Below are positions 12,945 through 26,347 of a stretch of DNA of 64,000 bases, piece by piece; position 1 is the stretch's first letter, and each line of letters begins with the position of its first letter. This DNA is from Epiperipatus broadwayi. Taxonomy: Eukaryota; Onychophora; Udeonychophora; Euonychophora; Peripatidae. A program made the translations under genes and the position numbers. A model generated the notes under the pieces. That model had not been told where the DNA came from and did no database searches. It saw nothing but the letters and a program-made list of their open reading frames with translations. The stretch is taken from the NCBI GenBank assembly GCA_028023455.1, contig JAQFVV010012512.1, forward strand, positions 2,449,935 to 2,513,934. Reading direction: 5' to 3'.

Positions 12945-14688
12945 TGTAATAGACACATAAAATGTATCCATTACATAAAAATATTTATAAATATTCAGAA
13001 AAAATACATATTTTTTTAAAAAAATTAAAATGCCTCTTATTTAAGTAGTCAATGTAATAATAATTAGAGAGGGGAGAGATTTTAAAATAAAGAACAAAAC
13101 ACCAGTTTAGAATTAAACAAAAAGAGAAATAAAACCAGTCAAATTACACCAATCTTAATTTAAAATGAAAGAAAAATAGACGAGAAAAACAATTATAAAA
13201 TTATAATGATAGGTTAATAATTTTAATTAGATATTGAAAAAAAATCTAGTAAAAGTAATCACTGACCCAATAAAGTCAGCAAAAATTGCTTATCTTTTCT
13301 TTAAAAAAATACAAATTCTAAGATGTAAGTGTAACTTAAAATTGCATTCAATAAGCTAATATACTGATGTGAAAAGGAAAATGGAATGTAAAGTTCTCTA
13401 ATTAAATACAAAATAATTTTTATCTAGTCAATATTAAAATATTTTTTTGTAAATGATTATCTGATAAAAAGGATTACATTTTATTGAAAATCAGTAACCT
13501 AGACAATTGATTAGATAATTAATGCTATGAAAAAAAGGAAAATTAATTAATTAGAGAAAGACGAATGAAACTGATTAATGATATTTGTGAACTCAGACAA
13601 TGGTTGGTAAAGGGTATAAAAAGCCATAAATTGTCATTAGTTATTCAACTCCCATTAATTATCCTGCTGTTGTCACTTATTCATAGTTATTCAGAGTTGT
13701 TCAAATTATTCTGCTCATGTTAGTTTTTTGCTGTAATATTACTGAGTTTTCAGTCTTTGTCATCATGAACTTTCAGTTGTGTGGCTCCAGTGAAGTATAA
13801 AAATGTCTGCAAATGTAGTCTATTCACCATGCAGTTAATATAAATGATTGATAAAGGTGTGACTAAAGCCTGACCTGTCATTGCTGATACATCTGCACAT
13901 CATATGACCAAGACTGTGTCTGAACAATTAAATGAAGATAGACGCTGCCCTGGAAGAAGTTGCAAGCCACTAAGGAAACCAGAAACCAATGCAAGAAACA
14001 TGTTTATGTACTCTAGGCACTGATAAATAGATGACAGTGTAATCATCTCAAGAAAATCTCTAGTCAATACTTAGATCAATGTAAGCAAAATCAATGTCTA
14101 AACTCAAACTGAAATATGAAGGGTAAGATTCATATTTACATTATAATCTTTGTTAAGCTTAAAAATGTATAAACTCTTACTTTCTAATTTAAGTTGTAAA
14201 TATAAATTTATTTAAACGCACATTGATTACGTAAATAATATTAATTATGATAAAATAATTTTGTAATTAGATTAATTTTATTTTACTATTATTGTTGTTA
14301 TAATTTGATATGTGTTTGTTGTGTAAATAAATATGTTATTTAATTATTAATTTGGCTGGAATTATCTTTTCTCCAAATCTCTCACCATATAAAATTTAGT
14401 TAAGGAAAATTTTGTCAATCAAATTGTTTTGTCTTAAAATGTGCAATATCTTATCATTAAATGAGGGGAGTTTCATTAAACTAGATAAGGAATTAACTGC
14501 TAGAAGCATATTAAATCTTTTCTTATGGATTTAGGAGGTGTAACAGTCTTGAAAGGTGGCTATGGTCTATGTAGTTATAAACAATTCCTGATCTGATCAA
14601 AAATGTTGATTATATTTTCTCTTCTACTTGTATAATAGTCTGGATATAAAGTTATTTTTTAAAAATAAATAATAGTGAGATTCCATTA
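12945..14688 (+). repeat. Long direct repeat, copy 1 (LTR-like, about 1.7 kb)
   Basis: Begins TGTAATAGACACATAAAATG and matches 18859-20690 in the same orientation along its whole length with many small indels. A TATA box (TATAAAAA, 13615-13622) lies about 670 bases in and an AATAAA signal follows at 14326. This order (U3, TATA, R, poly(A) signal) suggests an LTR. Weak resemblance between the two copies may continue upstream of 12945, so a segmental duplication is the alternative. No primer-binding site matching a tRNA 3' end was recognised after it. Confidence 0.6.
13615..13622 (+). promoter_or_regulatory. TATA box in LTR-like repeat copy 1
   Basis: TATAAAAA in the context AGGGTATAAAAAGCC. 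The equivalent site in copy 2 is at 19547-19554 (GGATATAAAAACC). Conservation in both copies of an otherwise diverged repeat supports a promoter role. No transcript evidence is available. Confidence 0.45.
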
Positions 14689-15910
14689 TAATTGCTTTCC
14701 AAACATGAAAGCCCAAGTAAACAATTATGCAACTATCACCCAAACATGAATGTCTGAATTAACAATTGTTTATAATTGTCTCCCAAATATGAATGCCTGA
14801 ATGGACAATTGCTTATAATGGTCTCTCAAACATGAAATGCCTGAATGGACAATTGTTTATAATTGTCTCCCAAACATGAATGCCTTAATGGACAATTGCT
14901 TATAAATGTCTCCCAGACAGGAAATGCCTGAATGGACAATTGTTTATAATTGTCTCCCAAATATGAAATTCCTGAATGAACAATTGTTTATAATTGTCTC
15001 CCAAACATGAAATGCCTGAATCAACAATTGTTTATAATTGTCTTCCAAACATGAAATGCCTGAATGGACAATTGTTTATAATTGTCTCCCAAACATGAAT
15101 GCCTAAATAGACAATTGTTTATACTTGTCTCCCAAACATGAAATGCCTAAATGGACAATTGTTTATAATTGTTTCCCAAACATGAATGCCTAAATGGACA
15201 ATTGTTTATAATTGTCTCCCAAACATGAATGCCCAAATGAATATTGTTTATAATTGTCTCTCAAACATGAATGCCTAAATGGACAATTGTTTATAATTGT
15301 CTTCCCAACATGAATGCCCGAATGAATATTGTTTATAATTGCCCCAAACATGAAATGCCTGAATCGACAATTGTTTATAATTGTCTCCCAAACATGAAAT
15401 GCTTGAATGGACACTTGTTTATAATTGTCTTCCAAATATGAATGCCTGAGAGCAATTGTTTATAATTGTCTCCCAAACACGAAATGACTGAATGGACAAT
15501 TGTTTATAATTGTCTCCCAAATATGAATGCCTGAATGGACAATTGTTTATAATTGTCTCCCAAACATGAATGCCCAAATGAATATTGTTGATAACTGTTT
15601 CCCAAACATAAAATGCCTGAATGGACAATTGTTTATAATTGTCTCCCAAACATGAAATGCCTAAATGGACAATTGTTTATAATTGTCTTCGAAACATGAA
15701 ATCCCTAAATGGACAATTTTTTATAATTGTCACCCAAACATGAAATGCCTGAATGGACAATTGTTTATAATTGTCTCCCAAACATGAAATGCCTGAATGG
15801 ACAATTGCTTATAATTGTCTCCCAAACATGAATGCCTGAATGGACAATTGTTTATAATTGTCTCCCAAACATGAATGCCTGAATGGACAATTGTTTATAA
15901 GTGTCTCCCA
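14689..15910 (+). repeat. Satellite-like tandem array, 43-44 bp unit, about 28 copies
   Basis: The unit reads CCAAACATGAATGCCTGAA, TGGACAATTGTTTATAATTG, TCT. Each unit carries a perfect 7-bp inverted repeat, GACAATT and AATTGTC around a 6-base loop GTTTAT, so each could form a hairpin. Units vary by single substitutions and by an A insertion (43 versus 44 bp). The array starts directly where LTR-like repeat copy 1 ends. Minus-strand frames rich in INNC and FRHS residues are repeat artefacts. Confidence 0.95.
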
Positions 15911-18858
15911 AAGTAATTGCACAAAAGCCATGCACATAAAAAGTATATATTATATAATTGGCTTTAACATAATATGTGCATAATAATGACCTCTGTTATC
16001 AAATTAAATAAATAAATAAATGTTAATAATTTGATGAGAGATGCAAGAGTGGTGAAAAGGGCCAATAATGAAATAACAATTTTGTTATAGTATAATACAT
16101 TTTAAAAAAAGTTTGTATAATTAAAAGAGATTATAAGCAATATAATTAAAAAAATTTAAATACCAAAATAGATAATTAAAGTGGTCAGATTAATGAAATA
16201 AATCTTTTAAAACAGTAATCGTAGGATCATAAATAAGTAGGCAGATAATGTTAGATGGGATGGTAATGGGGAAGAATGGGTGAACACAGCAATTAAATGA
16301 AAGAATAAATTCAATCAGTTTTAAACAGTATAATATAGTAGTTAAAAAATAGACAAAGAATAAAATGATAAAAATATTGAAAAAAATAAAAATCAAATAA
16401 ATATTATCCCTTAAAAAATAAAACAATATTGTAAATGCTTATATGAGGAAGAGCAAAAGTGGCAGCTCAATAAAATGATTTTAAAAATTTCCCAGCAAGA
16501 AAGAACAACAAAATAAGAGCAATAAACATGAAGCCTCACTTGAACAAGAAAATAATAGGGCATCATGATAATAATGATGAAAATGTTTGAAGAGCTTAAA
16601 CACCAAAATAAAGAGACTGTCAAAAAATGTCAGATACAAAATAATGAAACAGACATAATATTAAAAAAACAAGCTTAAAAGTTTATTAAATTAGAACATC
16701 AGATTAAATTAGGCTATGAGAAAATGAAAGTACAAATTATAAAAAAAAATAGGTGGAAGTCTAAATCAAGTAAAAAATTAAATTTAAACAGCCAATCAAG
16801 AAATTCTGAAAAATAAACTAGAGCAGGAGGGGAAATAGAACTGTTACAAAAAGCAGTAGCAGAGGAAAAAATAAAAAATGAAAGCATTATAAAAATATCA
16901 AGATAGAAATTAATAACTTAGCATATAAAAGTGATAAAATATATTTAAATAACAGTAGCCAAAATAAACACTTAGAGAAATTGAGATGACAAACACAAAG
17001 GAAGCCAATATAGGTTTAAATAATTATGAGCAGCAGTGTGTGAATGTAAACATGCACATATTGAATAATAGACCTACAATTGTTAATCAATTTCTAAAAA
17101 TATATCTTTTTAGAGTACATAGGTGAAACTCCCACTGAATGCCATAATAATTTGGAAAGTACTTTACATTAAATCAGTTAAAGGAAAAGATCAAGATCAC
17201 AATTGCATGCAGCCATCTTCAAGTCATCTCTCAAGCTTGGTAGAACTACCTTTTTAAGAAACCCATAACATTTATTAAATGTAAACAAGATTTGTTAGCT
17301 AGCTACTGGAGTGAAAAATGCCAGGAGAATATTACACATCAAGTATTGCAAGAAAAATAGCAACTTGGTAACCCATACATCTCTTTTTTTCTTGGGCAGG
17401 TGATGAAATTAATACCATTGATGGCCAACCCATTATCTGAACCATAGATTATTAGAATAGTGCAGCATAGTGCTGCACAGTTATTTTATAACATAGAGCA
17501 GATTCTCATTGGCACTGAAAAAAAGACAGCTGAGCAAATGTCTGAATTGCAGTGATTTAATAGCATTAGACCTGCCTATAATACCAAAGATGGGATTTAA
17601 ACTTCAAACTAAAGAGTTGAACATAAATTCCATAAAATTTTCCACAGGATGAACTCATGGAGAACATCCAGAAAGAAATGATTTTTCAGCAGCCCTGAAA
17701 CAATGAAAGTTTTCAGACAAACCAAAAGTGACTTAGATCTGACTTGTGCAAGACAAATACAAAACATCAAGATGTAATTCACAATCTCCTAACACAAATA
17801 GCTATTCTAAAAGACTATTAAGAATATTAAAAGAAAAATATCAAAATAAACTGCCAGATAAAAAGTAGTCCAGTGATTAGATGAACTGACAGATATTTGT
17901 TAAAGAAATATGGTAAATGTAGAATTTAAAAAAAATAATGATCGTAAATAAAATAAGATTTTTTAAGCATCTGAGTAAGAAAAATAAATAATAAAAGATA
18001 ATAGACATCTAATAATATAACAAAAATAATTACAAAAAAGTTAAAAACATTAAAAGTAACTAACAAGTGTCAATTCCAGAGTTATGATAGCCAAATTTTA
18101 CGAATAACAAAGCTCACAATCCTGGATTTTAGACACAGTGGAGTGTGATAAATAAAAGATAATAATAGGGCATAGAAAGGTGAGAATTAAAAAAAAAAGA
18201 AATTGTTTGAAATGTAACCATATAAATATTAGGCATGAAATAAAATAATAATATTGCTCTTTAAAGTACATGTCAAATGATCCATGGGTAGGATAATAAC
18301 AGAGTGGCATATGTCTGTATATAAGTAAATATAAAAATTTCAGATTGTATTTTGTGTTTGACTAGGCCTTTTCTTTGTGGAGACATTGATCTGCAGGTGG
18401 GATCCATGCATAAAACTTCCATTTAAGATGATGATGATACATCAGTAGAGAAAAGTCCTGGCTTAGTAAAAATATAACTGGAAAAAATTTCCAACCAATT
18501 AATAAAAATTATTGTGAGCTAAATGTTCAGTAGAAATAATCCTAAAATTCACAGATAAAATGTTCAAAGATCACGTTTTGCACCTGGATAGCACAAAAAT
18601 TGAACTCACACTGTAGTCATGACATCCATAAAAATTAAATGTGGTTTAATTAACACAGGATTGACATACATGTGAAATGCAAAGATGTTAAGTTTGATGC
18701 CTCTCTTAAAATTTTTGCTCATTGTGAATCTCACTTGTCATCAGAGACTTACCTATTAGGCAATTATGATTTTTTATAATAATGTGGCTAGAATTAAAAT
18801 GGTCAATCCCTAAGAAAAGGAAATGACACATTTTCATTGTAAATTGGAAGCAGTGCAA
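15911..18858 (+). pseudogene. Decayed internal region between the long direct repeats
   Basis: No enzyme motif (protease, RT, RNase H, integrase) was found. From about 16440 to 17000 the plus strand is purine-rich and, across stops, reads as coiled-coil-like peptides (MFEELKHQNKETVKK, LEHQIKLGYEKMKVQ, LLQKAVAEEKIKNES). From about 17100 to 17800 further codon-like stretches (for example TMKVFRQTKSDLDLTCARQI) are not recognised. If the flanking repeats are LTRs this would be a dead structural (Gag-like) protein of a non-autonomous element. That is inference; the sequence shows only the coiled-coil bias and the absence of pol motifs. Confidence 0.3.
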
Positions 18859-20690
18859 TGTAACAGATACATAAAATGTATGCATTTATAAAAATGTTCA
18901 AAATAATTTTTTTTTAAATGAAAAAGGCTATCATTTAAGCAGTCAATATAATAACAAGTAGAAAGGAGGACGATTTAAAAATAAAAAACAAATGAATGGT
19001 TTAGAATTAAATAAAAAGAAAAAATAACTTCAATCAAATTATTCTGATCTTAATTTAAAATAATAAAAAAATAGAAGAGAGAAAAAATAATGAAATTATA
19101 ATGATAGTTTAACAATTTTAATTAGATATTGAAAGCAATCTAATAAAAGCAACCATTGGACAAATAAAGCCAGGAAACATTGTTATCTTCTCTTTAAAAA
19201 AATACAAATTCTAAGATGTTATCTGTAAAATTACAAAATTAAAGAAGACAAAAACAGTAAATTAAAATTGTATTCTTTGAGCTAATGTATTCATTTGAAA
19301 AAAGAAATGGAATGTAAAGTTGTCTAATTAAATATAAAATAATTTTTATCTAGTCAATATTAAAATAATTTTTGTAAATAATTATTTGATCAAGAAAGGA
19401 TTATGTTTTGCTGAAAATCATTAAGTCTGCCAACTGATTAGATAATTAATCCCGTGACTAAAAACAGCAGAGTAAATAATTAGAGAAAGAAAAGAAGATT
19501 GAAAATTTAATGATGTGAGTGAATTCAGAAAATGGTTGGACAAGGATATAAAAACCAATAAATTTTCATTAGAGTTATTCTGTTGCCATTAATTATTCTG
19601 CTGTTATTAGTTATTCACAGTCAGTCAGAGTTTTTGATGTTATTAAAGTTATTCTGCTCCTGTTAATTTTTACTGGAGTATTACTGAGTTTTGCAGTCTT
19701 TATCATTGTGGATGAGTAGTTTTGTGGATCCAGAAAAGTATAGAAAGCACTGCAGATAACCAAATACTGGCATACTAGACTTGGGAGTGGGTTTCTTCAG
19801 TTTTTTTAACCATGCAGTTTCTATATATTATCAATAGCCTGAGATATAACAGTGACCTGCCGTTTCTGACACATCTACCTATGTTTTACTTGATATTGTG
19901 GTTGGATAATTAAATTAAGATGTATGTTGCTTCAGAAAGAAGAATCTACAAGCCACAAGAAAACTGTAAGTCAATGCAAGAACTCTGTTCATGAACTTTA
20001 GGCACTGTCAAAATGATAGAGTGATCATCTCAAGGAAACCTCTAACCAAAACCTAGGTCAATGTAAGCAAAATTTAAACATTTAAACTAAAATATAAATG
20101 GTAAAATTTACATTTTCTTTATTAATTTTGCTAAAAGTAGAAAATGCATTCACTCTTACTTCCATATTTAAGACAAAATTAATTATTCTAAAATAACTTT
20201 GTAATTAATTTAAGTTTATTTTATTAAATTCATTTTTTGTTGTTGTTCTAATTTAATGTGTTAATTGTGTAAATAAAAAAGATGTTATTTAATTTGGCCT
20301 AAATTCTCTTTTGTCTGAATCCACTGTATGAAATTTAATTATGACAAATTTTGTTAATAATATTGTTTTGTTTTAAAATATTCAATATCTGATTGCTAAA
20401 TAAGGAAGTTTTATTGAGCCAGCCAAGGAATCAAGTGCTAAAAGTGTTTAAAATCTTTTGTGGATATTCCAGTTAATTCTCTGGATTCATGGACTATTTA
20501 TTTTGCTTTAGAAGTCATATAGCAGATGTAACTGTCTTCAAAGGTGACTGCAGTTTATGTATTTATAGGCAATTCCAGTCTGACTGTTAATATAGTTAAT
20601 ATATAAGGTAGTGATTATATTTTCCTCTCTGCTTGTGTAACAGTTCAGATATGAATTTATTTGTATATATATAAATGAGGTTAGGTTCTG
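18859..20690 (+). repeat. Long direct repeat, copy 2 (LTR-like, about 1.8 kb)
   Basis: Begins TGTAACAGATACATAAAATG and follows copy 1 through the TATA box (19547) and the A/T-rich poly(A)-signal region to about 20690. It has extra insertions relative to copy 1, such as the block near 20470-20520. The divergence between copies is substantial, so if these are LTRs the insertion is old. Terminal CA dinucleotides and a target duplication could not be fixed. Confidence 0.55.
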
Positions 20691-23600
20691 TTAAAATATA
20701 CATGATAAAAAATTATAGCATGAAATATTATGTAAGGTACTGGAGGGGGGGGTATTTGTGTATCATATAAAAATAATGTGCCCAATCTCACAGATCTCAC
20801 ATCTAATTATTAAACATATGAACTCACTTTTTCTACAATCCAAAAACTTATAAGAAAACCAAATTTAAAAAATAATAACTGTGAGAATAAAATTATATTT
20901 ATTATGGCTGTTAACATGTTTTCATTGAAAATACATACATTGTCCATGTAATATTGTTTTTTACCAGAAGCAGAAATAGGCCCATTCTTGGTACTTTTTT
21001 AGTTAAATGTGAATTCTGGGGAAACTTTGCACATTATCTACCAATGGTACTTAAAGTGATACATATTTCTTATATATATATATATATATTGAAGTGGTAA
21101 ATCTGTAGTACATATTTAACTTCACTGCCTGATGACATTACAGACCTTTAAAATAGGGTTTGAACCAGTTTATATGTTTATTTGGTCATCCACGAATGTT
21201 AAGCACACACACATGCACATATAACTTCTACCCTGTTTATTCAAAATGGTTATGTGTAACCAGTTGAATTATTATTTTAGCTTAAGTATATTTTATTTCC
21301 AAGCTTGTAAATTTCCTTCACTTAGATAATTGTGTAAGTGTGTATATGTATTACAGATATAAAAATAAATACAATTAATGTAAAGCTAAATCAATGCCAG
21401 AAAATTCTAGAAAGTATTATTACAATTTAAAAATGTCATTCTCATTTAACTATTTCAAGTCAAACCAAAAATCATATTCTTAAAGTTATTTGCAATTTTA
21501 AAAATACGTTTAAATAATGTTTTCTGGAACATATTTGTTTGCATCTTCCAATGTTGCCAAATTTCAAGTATAGGAGGAGCAAAAGTTCTAGGAACATGCA
21601 AAGAATGTGCAGAATGAGTTCAAATCACTCATTCTCTTGTGTTCGATTAGAGAATGAAAACAGAATGACTTGTGAGTAGTGGAAAGATTTGCTTTCCCTA
21701 ATCTTAGATCGCCTTTGTCCTGCCTTCCTGCCATGCCATCACTACTTGAGAACTGTTCTATTTAACTGTAAAAGAACTATTGGAAGATGCCTACCATTAT
21801 TCTGTTGACAGTGCCTTCACATCCAAACTTTGTATACATTATCCTAAATTGCCGCCATAACTTTTAACCATAACTTTTAAAGGTAATCCGTTTTGCTGAA
21901 GAATGAACTCTTTATATTCCTCACTTCTTTCCTAAATTTTAATTGTACTAATAATGTAATCTTTATTTATTTGGTAACTGACTATAAACTTAATTATCAT
22001 TAAAGTTGTGATTGTCTTTCTTAAGTTTTAAAAAATCTCGTTCTATAAAACGCTAGCACAGAATTATATATTTTAAATCTATCACTAGTTTTAAGTTTCA
22101 CACTTTAATTATCTTTTCATGCGGCAAAATTTATTTTAAACTATGTATTTTATTGAATTAGTTTTAGTATGCTAATGTTACAATCTTATTTCAACCATCA
22201 TTCCGATATTTTTGGAATATTTAAATAGTTAAACATAAAATTTCTTATCGAATGCAGTTTGTTTGATTGAATATTTTAAAATATATGCTTAATGGCGGAT
22301 TGTTTAAAAGTCATATTATGGGATAAGATAAACCTTTTGTTGTTGACACTATAGATTTAAATGCATTTTATGTTCTTTAAATAAATCTGATTATTAGTAT
22401 ATTTTAATAACTATTTATTACTTATACGCCATTAAGAGTTAACTTGCTTATAATATACTATCGTTTAAGAATATTTGGGGCTTGTTAAATAGGAAAATAA
22501 TATTTCCCTTTTCTATATTTGACATCCTAATTTGCTAAGATTTTATGTACATTGCTGAGTGGATTAATATTTTTGTCATGGCGTTATGCATGATATTATT
22601 ATTTCATTTAAACTTAAATTAATACATTAAAAACATTTAAGACTTAAGCTATATTCGCATTGCTTACTTATGATAGCATTTGCAAGATTTCATATTTTGC
22701 TTTGTCATATTTATTCCTCTGGAAGTCCCAGATTGTCTTCATGTAACTTGTCTGAGAATGAGATTTGGTAGCTCCGATCAGGACAAACATTAATTTCTTA
22801 AGGCTCTTCATTGGATAATGTCAGCAAATGTACTATGGAACCTTACTACTTGTCTCTTTGAATATCACCTTGTTATAAATACAAGCAATCGCTTATATGA
22901 TAAAGCTTTTAGTCCAAAGACGGACATAAACTCCACTTTTAACGCTACCATTATGGTCAGCAATGCGAGTTCTTTTAAGTATAATTCTCATATTATCTAT
23001 AAGATGTGGTGCAGTAATGTTTGTAAACCACTCATTTAATAATTAGTCGAATATTTTAGGATTGTCACAGTAAAGCTTATTTAGGCTAACCCATTCCTCA
23101 TTTGTACAGGCCCAGATATGTTCATGAACAATAAATTATTTAACTGTCATATCAAGAGTAAACCTCTCTTTGGAGATGAATTTATAAATGTCCTTATCAT
23201 TACTTAAAATAATGATCATAGCATTGATAACATTAATGTATTATTATTTATAGCTCATTAGCATACTAAATCAGTTGCCTATATGCAAAGTAATAACCAC
23301 ATGAAATATGTGCTATGTTTCTAATGTAAATTAAATTATTTATGTTCATTAAATTATGTTGAATTACTCATGCGTTTGTGTCTTAATCTCACTAATTGAA
23401 TTCCATTTAATCTTTATAATTGTATTAATATTATTTAGAAGTTATAACTGATTACTTTAAATGGACATTTATCTATGGGTTGTTCTGTCTTTGCTCATTC
23501 TGGATGGATACTATTTTATAATTCATGTTTCTTTTGCAATGCTAGCTGTGTGCAATTCATTTAAAATTATAGGTTTTCCCTTCATATAAGAGATTTGATT

Positions 23601-24057
23601 GAGCCAAAATTTGGTATTATTTATTTATACTAATTACCTTGTAGATCTCATGTTTCCCTGCTGTGGCTCTGGGACCAGAATGAATAAAATTTCATCTGTT
23701 ATCATAAGAAGTATTGTTTATAATGTTATAGTTTTAGAGAAGAGCAAATAGGGCAGAATCTATGATTGCTCCTGACCTGTGTATCTCAGGCATGAGTGGA
23801 TTTAGGATACTTTTGCTTAGATTCTAAACCTTGTTAAATGAACATACAATTCTGACCGGTACAATATATATATATATATACACACACAATCAAGAAATAA
23901 TATAATATTTCAACCAGAGGACTGGTTTTCATCTTGGATTTATAAGGTTTTTTTTGATTTATATGTATTTCCTTTGGTCAGTTTTTTATATTTATATATA
24001 TATATTTATACAATGTGACCTTAAACCTTATTCCTCAAATTTGACTACCATTTTTAG
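20691..24057. other. AT-rich DNA upstream of the candidate exon
   Basis: No convincing exon or mobile element was found. Near 21540-21850 the base composition is more balanced, and a 73-codon frame at 22818-23039 exists, but neither has a motif or good splice flanks. (TA)n tracts lie at 21070-21090 and 23863-23880. If the exon at 24058 is real, part of this interval is an upstream intron. Confidence 0.4.
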
Positions 24058-24211
24058 ATATTATAAATGTATTCCAAGAAATCAGAGACCAAGATACAGT
24101 GAAATCATGTGACCTTGATGTCATTGATATTGTTGGTTTTGCTAAAAGTCCAACTGCTATTGGTTATATCACAGGAAAGGATTCTGATGGCATTATGCTT
24201 TGGAAAATGTT
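24058..24211 (+). CDS. Candidate internal exon of an unrecognised host gene
   Basis: A 154-base exon-like block lies between a good acceptor (pyrimidine-rich tract ending CATTTTTAG) and a consensus donor (GTAAGT at 24212). Only one frame is open across the whole block: two bases, 50 codons, two bases. It contains VFQEIRDQDTVKSC, VIDIVGFAKSPTAIG and ITGKDSDGIMLWKM. Residue composition is balanced and unlike the A/T-driven frames around it. The exon ends with two bases of a split codon, and the candidate exon at 37336 supplies exactly the third base. I do not recognise the protein. The short length leaves some risk of chance, but splice sites, frame and composition agree. Confidence 0.6.
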
Positions 24212-25133
24212 GTAAGTATAATTCACCTTTGACTGATAATATATTTGGAGGGTTAATATATATTATTTATTTTATAATGGTTCTTCTTGAACTTAGAAAA
24301 AGTTTATCTACATGACAATAGAGGCCATCCTTTAAGTAATATTTCACTCTTTATATTTACAATTAATTGGAATTGTTATTGGCTTACTTTTGTCATTAAT
24401 GGACTATGTGTAAGAAAGATATTATTTATAACATGATGTATACAACACATATAATATACTTAAAAATTTAATTTCACTATATATTATTGAATCAAATATG
24501 TAAAAGTATCTAAAAAGACTATTAGTAATGACCATTAGGGTATTTATTAGAATTGATGGTGCCAAAATTGTGAGCACAAAAATTTTGATACTTGTAAAAC
24601 AAATTGTAATGATTTAGTATATTACTTATTTACAGGGTCTTTTAGAAAAAATGCAAGACCCAGGACAATTAATATTTAGAGGCTCTTTAAAATTTTAAAT
24701 AAGAACATGGGGGAAGAGAGAGAGAGAAAAGAAATAAGAGTTTTTACTTACAGGGTCAAAAACAGAACTCTAGGAGCAGTTAGTTAAGAGTTGCAGAAAT
24801 GAGCAAGCAGATCAGATCCAGATATAACTTTATAAAGTAGATTTACTCTAGGACTGTTAATATTATAAACTACTGTTAACACAGAACTGACTGACAGGGG
24901 GTTGAGACTATTAGTTCTGGCTGTCACTGAGAATTGCAGACGCCTTTGGCAGAGTCATCAAATTGGCATCTCATCCCTAAACTGGCATGTTTTCAACTAC
25001 TTGAAAAAGTTTTTTTCAACTGTTTTTTGGGGAATTTAACTGTAAAAGTAAGGCCATTCTATGAGCTGCAGCATGACTTTGCCTTCTCCTATATTTTTGT
25101 TTAATGTATTGAGATGCCAAGTCGTGGTCTCTA

Positions 25134-25193
25134 ATATTGCGAGGCCTGGGGCAGCTTACCTCCTGCCCCCCCCCTTTGATTGGCCCTGCTTAT
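25134..25193. mobile_element. Possible DNA-transposon terminus
   Basis: A GC-rich island (GAGGCCTGGGGCAGC, then C-runs, then GATTGGCCCTG) ends in a sequence that on the minus strand begins CAGGGCCAATC. CAGGGCC-type termini with adjacent GGGGC/GCCCC blocks are common in non-autonomous hAT-like elements. The opposite end was not found. Confidence 0.3.
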
Positions 25194-26019
25194 TTATATT
25201 ATTTTTTTAAAATCAGAAAAAGTAAATAATAGATAATACAAATGATAAAATCAAAGACAAAAATTCTAGACAAGAAATATTTTACATTTATTATTAGCAA
25301 ATTGTATGTATGTATATATAAAATATAAATAACTTTCTTTGAGTCTCCATTAATAGTATTTTATTTTGAGTTTAACTGAAACAAAAGGAAATGCTCTTCT
25401 TATTTTTGTTTTTTATATGTATATACATTTTGATAGCTACTTTTATAAGTATCAGAACTAAGAAATTTCACAACTTTTTTGGGGTGCTGTAAATAATAAT
25501 TCATTTCTTCCATAGAGATAATTGTATATGTTAGATTAAATAATTTATGGATTCACTATAATGTAAACAAATAAAGTATGGGTTTATATCTCTGTAATAA
25601 TGACATATGTTTAGCAGTAACTGATGGTATCCTAGAAAAAATACTACTTAATATAGCTATTTTACATGAATGTAAAACCACACTTTAATTGTATACATCA
25701 CAATAAATCTTTGAAATTATTTAATTTATTATTAGTCAAAATTGATTCGGGTGGGGATAATTCTAGATAGAGATTTTAAATGCTTTACCTTGCTGCATTT
25801 ATTTGAAAAGCTTGATTAGACATATTAGCACTCTCATTATATTATGAAGTATAATTTATATCATTTTAATATCATAATAATAGCTTGTGTTTAAAAGTAT
25901 TAGAATTAATATTAATTATAGTGATTTAAAAAAAATACTTTTGAAAAAAATATTTCAATCTAAATCAATTTTTTTTATAAACTGAGACATTTTTGTCAAG
26001 CACTTAAGAGCACATTCTA

Positions 26020-26347
26020 TAATACCGGCCAAGTGGCGGGCACCATTTATTTTTTCAATGTAAATTTATAGTTGGATATTGTTAATAATACACATAATGT
26101 ACAAAAAAATATTTATTTCAAAAATAAAATTTTAACATATAATTAATGTTTATATTTTTACGCTGTAAAAGTATAGTATGCCCTACAATTTGATTACAAT
26201 ATAATACAATAATTTATAAGAAATTTTAAAAATTAAATTTATTTGTATCAGATAAATAATTTTTTATCATGTTCAGATAGTGGCGGGAACATGTAAAATG
26301 GTCTGCGGGCACCATGGTGCCCGCGGGCATAGGGTTGGGGACCCCTG
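26020..26347 (-). mobile_element. hAT-like non-autonomous element, one terminus preserved
   Basis: The right end read on the minus strand begins CAGGGGTCCCCAACCC, a well-known hAT-type terminal inverted repeat. A 20-base subterminal palindrome (GCGGGCACCATGGTGCCCGC, 26304-26323) follows. Near 26034 the word GTGGCGGGCACCAT recurs, suggesting that the element extends left to about 26020, but a matching left terminus is missing. There is no transposase, so mobility would have depended on an autonomous relative. Confidence 0.5.

Noticed and set aside
15190-15649. Repeated frames with ETIINNC/FRHS peptides
   Set aside because: They follow exactly the 43-44 bp satellite period and break whenever the unit length changes; no start, splice site or motif supports a gene.
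17390-17560. Faint resemblance of a peptide (LFYNIEQIL) to a RhoGEF helix
   Set aside because: Only one short hydrophobic pattern agrees, stops interrupt it and neighbouring conserved blocks are missing.
22818-23039. 73-codon plus-strand frame with several N-glycosylation-like triplets
   Set aside because: No signal peptide, family motif or splice flanks, and AT-rich chance frames of this length occur throughout the window.
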